From: Daphnia carinata
Taxonomy: Eukaryota; Arthropoda; Branchiopoda; Diplostraca; Daphniidae
Direction: 5' to 3'
NCBI RefSeq assembly: GCF_022539665.2
Contig: NC_081336.1
Span: 7,912,778 to 7,976,777 of the forward strand
DNA: 64,000 bases
Within the stretch, counting starts at the first letter, position 1. Every line of letters starts with the position of its first letter. The position numbers were made by a program, and so were the translations under genes. Below the pieces are notes generated by a model, which was not told the origin of the DNA, searched no databases, and saw nothing but the letters and a program-made list of their open reading frames with translations. Shown in pieces: positions 10,913-22,152 of this stretch.

Positions 10913-13286
10913 ATGACTAGACGCAAACCCTCCCCAGCTCTTGATGTGGTCACTCATCCCACTTCATCTCAATCTATTAATGGTGTCAGAAAATCGCCTA
11001 GATTAGCCAAACGCGTAAAAGGTAAGGATTTAAATTATTTACCGTAAAGGAGGCATCATCTCCTACGCTGTTGCATTTGACAATCGTGTCGGAAATGTGG
11101 TATAGAATACTCGACATTTTAAGTGGAATTGCAATCCCTTCGTTTTTTCATTGACAAAAGGCAAGCCACTGTGCATTGGCATTGACCTGGGTACAGCCTA
11201 TGCTCGTGTAGCTGTGTATCGCTATGGACAAGCAGAAATCATAACAAACGAGCAGGGTAATCGCACAACATCGTCGTGCATTGCCTTTGGCGATGCTCAA
11301 CGTTTGATTGGCGATGACGTCGAAAATCAATCAGCCATAAATCCATTAAACACCGTTTTTGGTAAGACTATCTAAAGGCTATCTTTCGTTCTATATTTTA
11401 AATTAAAAACTAAAATCGACTTACCAGATACCAAGCGCCTACTTGGACGTCAACTCAAAGATGTCGATCAGAAGCACTGGCCTTTCGACTTTGTGGCTGA
11501 CGGTGGAAAACCGAAAGTTGAAGTCAACTATAAAGACGAAAGAAAGGCATTTTACGTTGAGGAAATGAGCGCAGTGATTCTTTTAAAGATGAAGCAAATT
11601 GCTGAAGCTCACTTGGGGACAGAGGTAACAGACGCAGTCATCACAGTTCCTGCTAATTTTAACGACTCGCAGCGCCAAGCAACGCGTGACGCAGGAACTA
11701 TTGCTGGTTTCAATGTTCTGCGTATCTTGAATGAGCCCACAGCAGCAGCCATTGCCTATGGTAAATTATTTTAAACTATTAATTATAATTTAAAAGTATA
11801 AATATATCAATAAATATATTTTAAATTAGGTGTTGAAAAGAAAATGGAAGGCGAAGAAACTGTTTTGATTTTTGACCTCGGTGGTGGTACGTTTGACGTT
11901 TCTGTCGTCACCGTAGGAAAGTTTAACACCAGAAGAATAATCAGTGTCAAATCGACAGCTGGCAATACCAAATTGGGAGGCATCGATTTCGATGATCGAA
12001 TGGTTGACCATTTTGCCCAAGAGTTTTACAGCAAACATCAGAAAGATCTAATGTCTGACCCAAAAGCTTTATATCGTCTTCGTTTAGCTTGTGATCAAGC
12101 CAAACGAACTCTTTCTTACGCCAATCAGGCATCGATTGCAATAGTTGCACTCCACGACGGCATCGATTTCAGTTCGTGCATCACCAGGGTTCGTTTCGAA
12201 TACCTCTGCGCAGATCTTTTCCAAAGTACGTTGGATATCGTGCAAAAAGCTTTGAACGACGCAGGAATGACTAAAGACATGATGGATGAGATTATAGTGA
12301 TAGGAGGTTCGACTCGCATCCCAAAGATTCGAAAACTTTTAAGCGATTTTTTCAACAGAAGGGAATTGTATAGTTTTGAAGATTCTCATGAAGCTGTCGC
12401 TTGTGGCGCTGCCGTCCAAGCTGCAATTCTACACCATGATACGTCAGATGCTATACAAGATCTCCAGATATCGGACATTGCTCCACTATCCTGGGATATC
12501 CTCATCGACGATGGGGTCATTAAGGCCACGTCTTCCATTGTAAAAAAGAACAGCAAGATTCCAAGACATATGCAAATCTCCGTCACACGTACTTCTAAAT
12601 CTTCAAACGAGTTCGCAATGATGGTATACGAGGGAGAAGAGCCTTCAGCCAAAGGTGAATATCGGAGGGAATTCAACTTAACTGGCCTCCCCCTTGCTAC
12701 ATTTGGTGTTGTAAAAACCGACATTATTTTCGAAATTGATGCCAACGGTACACTTGGCATAACCGCCATGGAAAACACAACTGGTCATCTAGAGAAATGT
12801 GCTGTTAAACATGACGAAACTCGTTTGTCGGGCGAAGAAATTGAAAAGTTAGTTAAGGATGCTGCGTATCAGCGTGACATGGATGAACTGTGGCGCGAAC
12901 GATTGTTGGCTAAGAACTCGCTTGAGTCTTATTGCCTTAAAATGATTGACGCTATTGAAAATCAGAAAAATGTGGTCGCCGAATCCGAGAAAAAAACGTT
13001 ATTAGATAAATGCTTCGAAACCATCAAATGGATAGATGACAATCATCTTGCAAATCAGGAAAAATTTGAGGAAAAACTCGAAGACGTTAAAACTGTGTGT
13101 CATATGATGACGAGCAGACTTTCTGAGAATTCGGAAGACGAAATTGAAGATTCCGATTACGATGCGAGTGATATAGATAGCGACGACGAAGAAGACGACA
13201 GCGATGAAGACGACAGCGATGAAGACGAAGAAGAAAGCGAAGACGATGGAATAGCACCGTTGAAAAAGCCAAAAATTGAATGTTGA
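10913..13286 (+). CDS. Divergent Hsp70-family chaperone with basic N-terminal extension and acidic C-terminal tail, 699 aa
   Basis: Exons 10913-11021, 11161-11361, 11428-11760 and 11830-13286 join in frame. The ATPase domain starts near residue 40 ([16 protein letters not shown]) and contains the DTKRLLG lysine segment, [25 protein letters not shown] and [14 protein letters not shown]. The substrate-binding part ([12 protein letters not shown]) and lid (KNSLESYC) follow. The second Thr of the usual GTTY phosphate loop is Ala (GTAY). There is no signal peptide, no KDEL-type ER signal and no EEVD. Instead the first 36 residues are rich in Arg/Lys (TRRK, RLAKRVK), and the protein ends in a roughly 50-residue Asp/Glu/Ser tract followed by PLKKPKIEC, which looks like a nuclear localisation signal. 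Three introns set it apart from intronless heat-inducible Hsp70 genes, so constitutive or specialised expression is likely. Family identity is certain; nuclear location is inference. Confidence 0.93.
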
Positions 13287-13401
13287 AATTTGTGTTTTAC
13301 CTTTTTGCAAAGATTGAATCTCTCCGTTTGTTGTCTTGCCATTCCCGTGAATGGGTTCTGAGGAAACCGTGTTACATTTTCATATGTTAATGTCCTGAAG
13401 T

Positions 13402-13407
13402 AATAAA
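13402..13407 (+). terminator. AATAAA polyadenylation signal of the Hsp70 gene
   Basis: AATAAA lies 116 bases after the stop codon, followed by a T-rich run. Confidence 0.6.
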
Positions 13408-14991
13408 CGGGTATTTTTTTTTTTTTTGCAATAAAAAAAAAACTTGTTTACCTGCGTTACCGGTCAACATTTTCGGTTGTTAGCGACGCAAAGGTATGAG
13501 CTAAGACAATGAGTGTGCGGTAGATCAGATCAAAGATGTCCCCTACATCATCAAGTGTGAATTTGAGTAAATCAACTCGCGTTAGGAGATTTGTCTCTTT
13601 CACCTGCCAAATCATAAAACAAGTAAAGGTTTCAGAGTTAATAAATACTTAATAGCTTAACTGTGCAATCTTTATAGCCAGGAGGAAAACTAAATGTAAT
13701 GTTCATTGTTATCAAAGCATCATTTCCTCATGTACAAGTGGGTGCTGTTCGATTTTCACATGAGCAACCTGTTTCGATGCAACCAAACGCTAATCGACAT
13801 TCTCGCAACCAGCACAATTAAAGTAAGCAGCTGAAGGGGACCTGCTTTATCCATGGGCGTTGAATAAAAGAAGAAACTGGTTTCAAAAGAATAAACTAAC
13901 TCTTCCAACTTATTTAAACAAAACTTGACCTTTCGAAAATTCCCTCTCGAGCTTCAACTGCATCTTGAGCAACAAAAACTTCTTGCCAGTTTTGACTACG
14001 TGAGGGATAAGAGATCTAATCTCAACGTTGTCCAAGTTTGACAGATGAGAAAATTCCATTGACAAACGGAAAACCAAATTCAAATTCACACGAAATGCTT
14101 TGAGTTGAATTAGTTAGATTACATCTAATTGGACTCGGGCACGTTTATACGACAGCTTCTTCTACTGAACGAAAAAGGGCAGTTTAGTACAAGAATTCGC
14201 GCAATAGGATATTAAATGCGTACAAGAGTATTGACGTTACCTTTTAGGATGAGCCAGTGCAAAACAACTTTTACCTAGTAAGATAAGGCGATGATACAGA
14301 TGACCTTTTGGCGTCTCTTATTAGGGTCCTAATGATCTCTCCTTTTTCTGCGTAATATCCACCAACTCGATAATTTAAATGCGCGTCCATAAGCGTTTCC
14401 TGGAATAAAAGGATTACAATTTAACTGGTTGTACTAATTTACAGCGCACGTATTGAATAAGAACTCCAGAGGATTACTAATCCCACATTAAAAATAATAT
14501 TCTTATTCCAAGAATGGTAAATTTTCGATTTCTTTTTAAATTTGCTGAGTCATCAATGTTTGTGGGGTACCCCTTTCCTCAGCAACCCCCCACCCTTCTT
14601 CGCCAGGAAATAATTATTTTCTGGTTAAGAATAGGGGTGGAGCAATAAATTTTAGTTGCCTCTCTGTCCAATCAGAAATCTAGGTCAGGTTGGATGGATG
14701 TACAACAGGTAAACCACTGTCCACATGGTTCAGAAAAGGAAATAAATGGCTGTGTAGGGTTACGGAATTCAGGCAAATGCAAAATACTAGTTTACTCATT
14801 ACCACATATATATTCAACTCGCTTTAGATTTTCAAAACTTAAGTTAATAATTGCTAGCCGTTCGTCCTAGTCGATTCTCAGCTCGCCGGATCGCCAGGTG
14901 ATTAAGGTAAATCAGCCTAGTACCATTCCGCATTGGATAATAGACTAAGTCTAACGACATTCTAATTTCAAGACTAACTCTCACGAGAAAA
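13408..14991. other. Intergenic interval, no gene seen
   Basis: About 1.6 kb without a recognisable coding region, RNA gene or repeat family. Confidence 0.5.
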
Positions 14992-15686
14992 ATGGACGCA
15001 AAGCCACAAAACAGTTTCCCGATTACGGAAGTCTGGGATACGCAAGACTATCGACCACTGTTACAACATACCAATTACCGTTGACATCCTCCTGTGTTAC
15101 GTGCAAGGTATGCCAATCGTACATCGACATCATTGGGAAACGACATCAGTATGTTGTCAAGTGCAACGAATGCCACGAAGCTACGCCAATACGCAATGCA
15201 CCGAAAGGAAAGAGATACATCCGATGTGGTTGCAAATGTCTACTGGTATGTCGTGATGCTGCCTTAAGAGTTTCCTGTCCTAGACCCAACTGCAAGAAGA
15301 CCATCAGCTTAATTTCTTCAATAGCATACGACAAAGTCCCAGTTTTCATCTGCGCCTATTGTAGCAGCCCATTTAGATTCGATATTCCCCAAGACTCTTT
15401 AAACGTATCTAATTCAGTGAAATGCCCTCGTCATTACTGCAAGAGAGTTTCAGTAGTAGGTGGACGTGATCTTGCCAGGAAATGGGCCATGATTTTCTTG
15501 ATGTTAAGCGCTGCCCTATTTACTGTTGGTGTTGCACTTGCTTGCAGTACCCCTCAAGCTGCAGAATCTTTCAATGGAGGGATCTACGTTGCCTACATCG
15601 GGTTCTTTCTGATTGCATTGATTTCCCTCCTTCGGAGCTATCATTATTGGACGATGAAAGTTAGCATGATAGAAGGAACTGTGTAA
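14992..15686 (+). CDS. PIP4P/TMEM55-type phosphatidylinositol-4,5-bisphosphate 4-phosphatase, with a frame break near the N-terminus
   Basis: From about 15081 a single uninterrupted frame gives some 200 residues matching the PIP4P (TMEM55) family: CKVCQS, VVKCNECHEATPIRNAP.GK, the CX5R active-site motif CRDAALR inside CLLVC...CPRPNC, a second cysteine cluster (CAYC...CPRHYC) and two C-terminal membrane helices (about 15480-15550 and 15580-15640). The family removes the 4-phosphate from PI(4,5)P2 on late endosomes and lysosomes. This frame has no ATG. An ATG at 14992 opens the neighbouring frame, which encodes a dileucine-type lysosomal sorting motif (DYRPLL) typical of the family N-terminus, then stops at 15082-15084. 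One missing base near 15080 would explain this. The lack of introns also fits a retrocopy. It may be a gene with a sequence error, or a young pseudogene. An AATAAA follows at 15966. Confidence 0.8.
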
Positions 15687-16626
15687 ACAGGGATTGCCAC
15701 CCTCTCAAGTAAAAAGCTTTAGTTGTAAAGAATTCAAAGCAAAACAGTTTGTATCAGTGTGTTCTATAACCAACGTCTTGTTTCTACGCAATGTCTAGTG
15801 ATTATGTAAAATTTCAACTTAACTTAGACCCTCCACGAAGCCTGACATTAAAGTTTGTATATTATACCTGCTCGACAATGATTAATTTACGCGGATTCAA
15901 AACCGATCAGCATAAATACAAGTGCCAAAAAATCTGCATAACGTCTGGCATTTCGAACTGATTTGAATAAAAAATTAACAAAAACACGTTTTATAATTGC
16001 CACACTATTGTCGAAATTGCAAACGGGATGCAGTTAGGGAAAAAATAATAATCTGCTAACTCAGGGATAAGAGAAGTGATTGATAGGAATAGTTACGCAA
16101 TTCAACGTTTCAGAATTTGTATCGGGAGGGGTGGGAGATTCGAGTTAAGACAAAAAGAGAAAAAGTAACGACGTAGTTGCAAACAATAATGAATACGAAA
16201 TTCTATTACGAAATTCTATTGACTAATGAGGTTGAAATTCTAGAAACGCACCTTAATTTGCCACAGCAGAATTGTTTTCTGTCCAGTTGAAGAAAATGAA
16301 GATGACTGAAAGCAATCACGATGTTTCTTCTGTTTGTTGATCGTTCATACTTTGTTATTTTTAGTTCAAGCACTTTATTTTCTCTGTTTTTTCGAATTGG
16401 AAATTCTAATTCTAAAGCTGAGAAAAGGCAATTGATAGAGACAATCCAAGGACGTCTATTTTTTTTGGCGGGGCAAAAAATAAAAGCAGCCGACATTACT
16501 TTGTGTTGGAAAGAAACTTGTTTCGTTATCGAGCGTAGTTGTTTATATCATTTTTGCAATTCTTGAAATAAAAAAAATTGTACAGCAAAAGAACTCTGTA
16601 AAAAATTCTACAGTTATCAAACAGAA
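15687..16626. other. Intergenic interval
   Basis: It contains the probable 3' end of the PIP4P-type gene (AATAAA at 15966-15971). ORFs of 80-96 codons at 16206-16566, on both strands, show no family features and are treated as chance. Confidence 0.5.
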
Positions 16627-16635
16627 TATAAAAAC
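16627..16635 (+). promoter_or_regulatory. TATA-box-like sequence upstream of the small ORF and NEK-like gene
   Basis: TATAAAAAC lies 32 bases before the ATG at 16659. It would place a transcription start at about 16657, close to that ATG and about 217 bp before the NEK-like start codon. Confidence 0.35.
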
Positions 16636-16658
16636 CGTTACAAAATTAACAGTTTACT

Positions 16659-16760
16659 ATGGCTTCTCATGTCGTTTTTGGCGCCACCGCAATCATCATG
16701 GCTTTGGCATTGGCTTTAACCGTTCAAACTTCAAAAACAAGCTTTCAGAGTCAGGGTTAG
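16659..16760 (+). CDS. Possible 33-aa hydrophobic micropeptide or upstream ORF
   Basis: The frame runs from ATG to TAG and encodes a short peptide with one strongly hydrophobic stretch (VVFGATAIIMALALAL) followed by a Ser/Thr/Lys-rich tail. It sits behind a TATA-like box and 113 bp before the NEK-like start codon. It could be a uORF in that transcript, a separate single-membrane-span micropeptide, or the signal-peptide exon of a secreted protein (a GTTAGT donor overlaps its end at 16756). No homolog was recognised. Confidence 0.3.
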   Translation: MASHVVFGATAIIMALALALTVQTSKTSFQSQG

Positions 16761-16873
16761 TCATAAGTTGTCAAAACGCTGTACATGTAGTAAGTTTTTC
16801 TATTCTAATCAAATTATCTGTCAAATTATTCTCACAATTATCGCCGACATTCGGGCCTCGTGCAACTTTTAAA

Positions 16874-19044
16874 ATGTCTTGCAAATTGGATGATTACCAA
16901 GTATTAGAAACACTAAATGACAGCAAATATGGTCTACGACAAAGAATATCTCGTTCTGATGGTCGCTTATTTGAACGACGACAACTTAGTTACAAACACA
17001 TGGATGATGCCCTTAAAGAGGTATTTTGTTTTCAAATGACTTGATAAAATTTACGGGCTAACAATATATTGGTATTTTGTCAAGATGGTGATTTATGAAA
17101 TCAATAATTTAAAGAAATTAAGACATCCAAATATTATCAACCACGAAGATGCCATCGTTGAAAGAAAAACTTGCACACTTTATTTGATTACAGAAATCGG
17201 TGGAAGTGATAGCTTACAGACGCTGATTGATTACCACAAAAGGTAATTGAATGAATACAGAATCTTTGCCTTTTGCATGCTAATTGCTAAACCACATATA
17301 GGTCAAGAACATTCATTAAAGAAGATTTGATTTGGAATGTTTTATCACAGTTTTGCCAAGCTTTGCATTCACTCTCTGTAGTGCAAAATCCATATAGAAG
17401 CCAAATCTTCCATCGTTGCTTGAAACCATCAAGTGTTTATTTCAACTTTCAGACACAAAAGATAAAAATTGGTGATTTTGGACTTGGCCTGATCTCTAAG
17501 CCCTATTATATGTGCCCTGTAAGCATAATTTTTCTGTGTCGTTCATAGATATAGTTTCATTTAAGAAAATTTATCTTTTCAGGAACTACAAAAATTGGGC
17601 TTGTGCAATGAAAAATCTGATGTTTGGTCAATGGGATGCATTGTTTACGAAATGTGCAGCTTAAAGTCACCGTTTCAAACAGCAGAAAACAATAAGAATC
17701 AAATAACAGATTGGAAGTACGGTATTTTATTGTGTTGAGTTGTGGTTGGCTAACAATTAACAACTTTATTCAATCTACACTAGACTTGAAAATGTACCGA
17801 AGATATACTCCCGTGACCTTTCCTCCATTTTACGTTTTATTTTGACTCCAGATGAAGACACTAGACCCTCTCCTCTCATGGTTCTCTATCACCCAATAGT
17901 CAAAGCCAGAAAGGGAGGTTTAAAATCTGCAGATGGCGGATCGGGGGTCCTGGAAACTGATTTCCCTCTCTCCTCTAAGGAAAACCTCACCGTTATTGCT
18001 GAAGATTCACTTGAAGTTTCAACGGCGGATTGTTCTGACCTATCCCTCAACCAATACCTATCGATGATGGGTGATCAAGAAGCTTCGACGACATATATTG
18101 ATGACGTGGACATTCAATCCATTGAAAATGGAACAGCTTACCCCAAGGCTACTTCTAGCGTTCTGCATGTCAGTCCGTTACCATCTCCGATTAGTAAGAA
18201 GTTCGGTGGATCAATTAGACGCCCAAGATCTTCGTTAGAAAACTCCCAAGTGACTCGAAAAGCCACAGAATTGTGCCAAACGGAACTTCATTTGCAACGT
18301 TGGGCCAAAATGCTGGAAGAAAAGGAACAGGAACTGGCTCATAAAGAGAAGCGGCTCCATTTATGGGAGACTCAGATCAAAGAAATGGTCAAACAATGTG
18401 GCACTTTGAATCGATCCAGTTTCAGTCGAACTTCATACACCCAACAGCACTCGACCAACGAGAGCAGTGGAGTAGAGACCGATATGGATAGCACGGTCAG
18501 TGCTTACCCTAGCGATTCCATCCTGGAACCTACTGCGGTTCGAATGGAGCCATCAAAAATAGCAAATCCCTTCTCTCGGTATCAGACGGATCGACACGTA
18601 CGTTTCCAGCAATCAGAAAATGACAATAGTCGCACGCGGAGTGAGAGCGCGTCAAATTTATTCGCAGAGCAGCGACTCCACTGGCTTGAAATGAAGAGGA
18701 AGAAACATCACATTACGCAATCTCCACCGCCAGTTCTACCCCCTAAAATGAATGGAAAACTCGAAACTGATTACATCTTTATGGAAGAGAAATCTATTCC
18801 TATTTCGGCTCTAAAGAGTCGAATGTGTAAATCACACACTGGTGAGAGTCATAGCCGATTTGAAATGCCAAAACACTTACTTAAAGACAAGGAGAATTAC
18901 GATGAAAGTTGGAGATTTGACGCGGCTAGGTATTGTCAACCCCTTCCTGCACGCCCAACCGGTGTGAAAATTACTGATTCTAAAATTTTAACAAATGAAT
19001 TGCGAGCTAAGCTCAAGTCACATAATCTGCCCGGTTTACGTTAA
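16874..19044 (+). CDS. NEK2-like protein kinase homolog, predicted catalytically dead, 638 aa
   Basis: Exons 16874-17020, 17085-17242, 17302-17518, 17583-17716 and 17784-19044 close in frame. The kinase domain (residues about 7-270) aligns with NEK2: [46 protein letters not shown]. Key catalytic positions are changed. The glycine loop is LNDSKYG, the VAIK-type lysine is Arg36, the HRD aspartate is Cys141 (HRCLKP), the following Asn is Ser146, and the activation loop between DFGLG and YYMCPE is some 15 residues shorter. The DFG Asp160 and the C-helix Glu remain. After the kinase fold comes an acidic/Ser-rich region, a predicted coiled coil (about [17 protein letters not shown]) and a C-terminus [18 protein letters not shown]2 acts at centrosomes and in mitotic entry. 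A scaffold or regulatory role is inferred. The long open frame argues against simple decay. Confidence 0.85.
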
Positions 19045-19207
19045 ATATTTTCTTTCTTTTTAAGGTTTTACACTTACCGGGACAGTTTTTCACTCTTTTA
19101 AATAGGCTGTTTAGTTCCTACCATTTATGTTTAAGCATTTACATATTCATTCCTTTATATACTAATCCTCGGCGTTTTGCAATGTTAACCATTTGTTTTT
19201 TTCGTCT

Positions 19208-20728
19208 TCAACATAACTGAGCCGGCATGGGCTTTCCTTCCATTGCATTGACAATATTTTGCGCGGTCATGGTTGCCATAGTAGTTCTTGTTTGTAGCGT
19301 TGCGCTTCCAATATGTGGGATCAGAACTGAGATAACCAGAAGTATTAAAACATTTTTCAGAGACATTATAGTTATAGCATTGTGGTATGTTCATTGGAAA
19401 TACACGAATAATTTACTTACCGCAATTTTTCAGTTTTGTCAGTTCATGGTCAACTGGTAAGGGTTCAGGTGTCATCACGTCAAGTCCTGCAGCAGTTATC
19501 TGTCCCGTTTTCAGGGCATTTACTAAAGCATCTTGATCGACAACGCCTGTGAGTACACAAAAATTATTTATTTCAATTTTCCAGCGGAAATGGTAAAATA
19601 ACGAAAACCTCCTCTGCTGGTGTTGATAAGTACAGCGTTAGATTTCATCAATGTGAATTGCGTTGGCCCAAACATATTCCTTGTTGTATCGTTCAAAGGG
19701 CACGTTATGATAACCACATCGGATTCTTGAAGAAGTTGGTTGAACGTGACGTATTCTCCTGACACTTGGGCAGCGGCTTAATTATATACATGCAAGAAAT
19801 TTTGTTAAGAACTCTATTGAACAAGAAGAAAGAAAGGCATACCTTCTGGTTTTTCATGTCTGCCACAGTACATAATTTTCGCCACCTCAAAAGGAAGTAA
19901 CCGTTTCGCGACTGCCAGACCAATACTGCCAAGACCTACAATGCCTACTTTCGCTCCAACAAGTCCACTTCCACACATCCATAGAGGTCCCCATGAACAT
20001 TTGGCCCATCCACCACTGTTTCCAAAACATTCAGAGTGCAACAAATGAACCAACTATTACCTATTCTTTTTTGTTTGTTTTTTTGAAAGGTTTACTTGGC
20101 AATTTCATCATGGGCTTCAAACAATCTCCTTGTTGTTGCTAATGTGAGCGCAACAGTTAATTCAGCTGTAGCAGCTGTCAGGACATTAGGTGTATAGCCT
20201 ACAGAAATATTTCTCTTCTTGATTTCATTGATGTCCAAGTGGTCATAGCCAACTGACATCGTTCCAATTACTTTCAGTTGTGGTCCTATGAATAAAGACG
20301 TGAAACTTCTATATGTAAATTCTTAGGAAAAAACGTGAAGAGAAATACTACCTGCGTGATCAAGCACTTCTTTGTCAATCTTGTCAGTAAGAAAGCAAAA
20401 AATTCCATGCTTCCCAGAAATCTTGTTTAAAAGATCTGTTCTGGAAATAGGGGACTTGTTCGGCATCACCTCAATCTCACATCTGAATGAATAAGCAGAC
20501 ATCATATTTACAGAAACACTTATTTTAAAATAAAGACAGACAAAAACTTAAGTTTTACTTCTCTTCTAGTATGCTTAGAGCACTCTTCGGTATATCTTCT
20601 CGTGTAACAAGAACCTTTGGCTTTCCCATTTGATTAATGGTTGTCAAAAACCTCGCAACCGATGGTTTTGAAGTCCAACTATTTATCACCTGACCTGCAT
20701 TAGAAAGAGATTGAAAATAACGGAACAT
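19208..20728 (-). CDS. Glyoxylate/hydroxypyruvate reductase (D-2-hydroxyacid dehydrogenase family), 358 aa with mitochondrial presequence
   Basis: Seven minus-strand exons close in frame: 20559-20728, 20352-20482, 20096-20285, 19843-20015, 19609-19776, 19421-19546 and 19208-19326. The fold shows the Rossmann motif GLGSIG (residues 191-196) and the catalytic triad Arg276 (NTSRGG), Glu305 (TPEPL) and His324 (PHIGSAT). The GRHPR-type enzyme reduces glyoxylate to glycolate and hydroxypyruvate to D-glycerate using NADPH. The first 33 residues (starting [10 protein letters not shown], lacking acids, with Arg/Lys/Ser/Thr) look like a mitochondrial targeting peptide, and a second in-frame Met34 ([12 protein letters not shown]) would start a cytosolic form at the usual enzyme boundary. 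The gene is convergent with the NEK-like gene, with only 163 bp between stop codons. GRHPR is the best match. Other members of the dehydrogenase family are less likely. Confidence 0.9.
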
Positions 20729-21001
20729 TTAGTCGACCCGTCTTTTTGATTACTGCAAAACAACTCGTTCTATTTATCGTCGTAAATATGTCAAAACATT
20801 TGAACTTGTCAAACCACGATGCCAAACTTCTTTAGATTTCTGTTTGAAAATCAATTACAAAATTACAATTTATATGTATTTTATTAATGAACTGCATTAT
20901 TCAGAAAAACGTGAATTTCTCTAATTCATAATTTACATTTTTTTTTACATCAATCGGTTGTGACTGTGTGGCAAAAAACCTACGTTATAAATACTGCATT
21001 T

Positions 21002-21330
21002 AGGATGGTTCTAAAACGTCCCGCTACGAACGCCACTGGTAACGTGGTCCATAACCGTGAAAAAATAAGTCCGTATCTCTTTACCAGGATAGTTCCAAAT
21101 GTCCCGCTACGAACGCCACGGGTAACGTGGTCCATAACCGTGAAAAATTAAGTCCGTATCTCCTTACCAGGATAGTTCCAAAAGTCCCGCTACGAACGCC
21201 ACTGGTAACGTGGTCCATAACCGTGAAAAAATAAGTCCGTATCTCTTTACTAGGATAGTTCCAAAAGTCCCGCTACGAACGCCACGGGTAACGTGGCCCA
21301 TAATCTAAAAAAATAATCCCCTATCTCCAA
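21002..21330. repeat. Tandem repeat, 83-84 bp unit, about 3.8 copies
   Basis: Units begin at 21002, 21086, 21169 and 21252 with AGGAT.GTTC.AAA, and each holds CCCGCTACGAACGCCAC and a small CCAC...GTGG hairpin. Adjacent copies are over 90% identical except for the last, which diverges at its end. The array begins 274 bp upstream of the reductase start codon on the other strand. No ORF is conserved through the units. Confidence 0.9.
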
Positions 21331-22152
21331 AAAATGTCTCTTTATTTTAAATTCTGTGTTTCATGCCACAATTCGCATGTTTCCAATCATGACGTCATCA
21401 TACCTGTATTGCCGATGAGTTTGAAGGCAATGAAATACTTAAGAAAACGATCAAATCAAAATCATCCTTTAGGCATAGTGATCCGTTGATTAAAGATGCA
21501 TTCCTTTGCTGCAGGGTTGCTTTTAAACAAGTCATTCTGATACCTGTAGAACCAGTTCAGAAATCCGACACAACTAATACACCGCATGTCATCACTGCTG
21601 ACATTGTCTCTCGTTTTCTTCTAGAATTGACGGCGCATTCATTTTATTCACATGTATTATCATTGAGGGGGATTGTAAGAATTGGGCAAAATATATTTTT
21701 ATACAGAACAAATGAGCAAAAACTCTTGAATTGTGACTAATTCCGCGGAAGAACTCGTTCGTATACGTTTGTGTTGAGCGAATGGACACATCAAATCGAT
21801 GAGAGTTCGTGGGAGGTAGTTACGTCGACATGGTATCGGTATTGGATGCATACCCTGCTATAGGCAAATTAATCGAGACCAAATAATTATCAAAGTAACA
21901 CAATGGTACAAAAAATAAACAAATTTTAAAAAACATTTTGCAAAATGAATCCGTCTCCTGAGCAAATATTTCGTTCAATCGTCACAACTCCAAAGATTTT
22001 TTTTTTTATTGTTCCGAGTGTCTTCTTTAAAAAAAATCTCTTGACTTGAACGCATTTTGTTTTCATCTGATTTTTTTTTTTTCGTATACAAGTGTGAGAA
22101 ATATTTCTCATTTCCGCAAAAAGAAAAAATGAGACCGGCAAGAGATGGCGTT
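21331..22152. other. Intergenic interval
   Basis: No gene seen. An AATAAA on the minus strand (22005-22010), 143 bases past the stop codon, probably ends the BTB-pipsqueak transcript to its right. Long A/T homopolymers become common from here on. Confidence 0.5.
22005..22010 (-). terminator. Minus-strand AATAAA downstream of BTB-pipsqueak copy A
   Basis: TTTATT on the plus strand, 143 bases beyond the stop codon. It lies inside a T-rich run, so chance is possible. Confidence 0.35.

Noticed and set aside
21002-21330. CRISPR-like direct repeats
   Set aside because: Head-to-tail units without unique spacers, in a eukaryotic genome.
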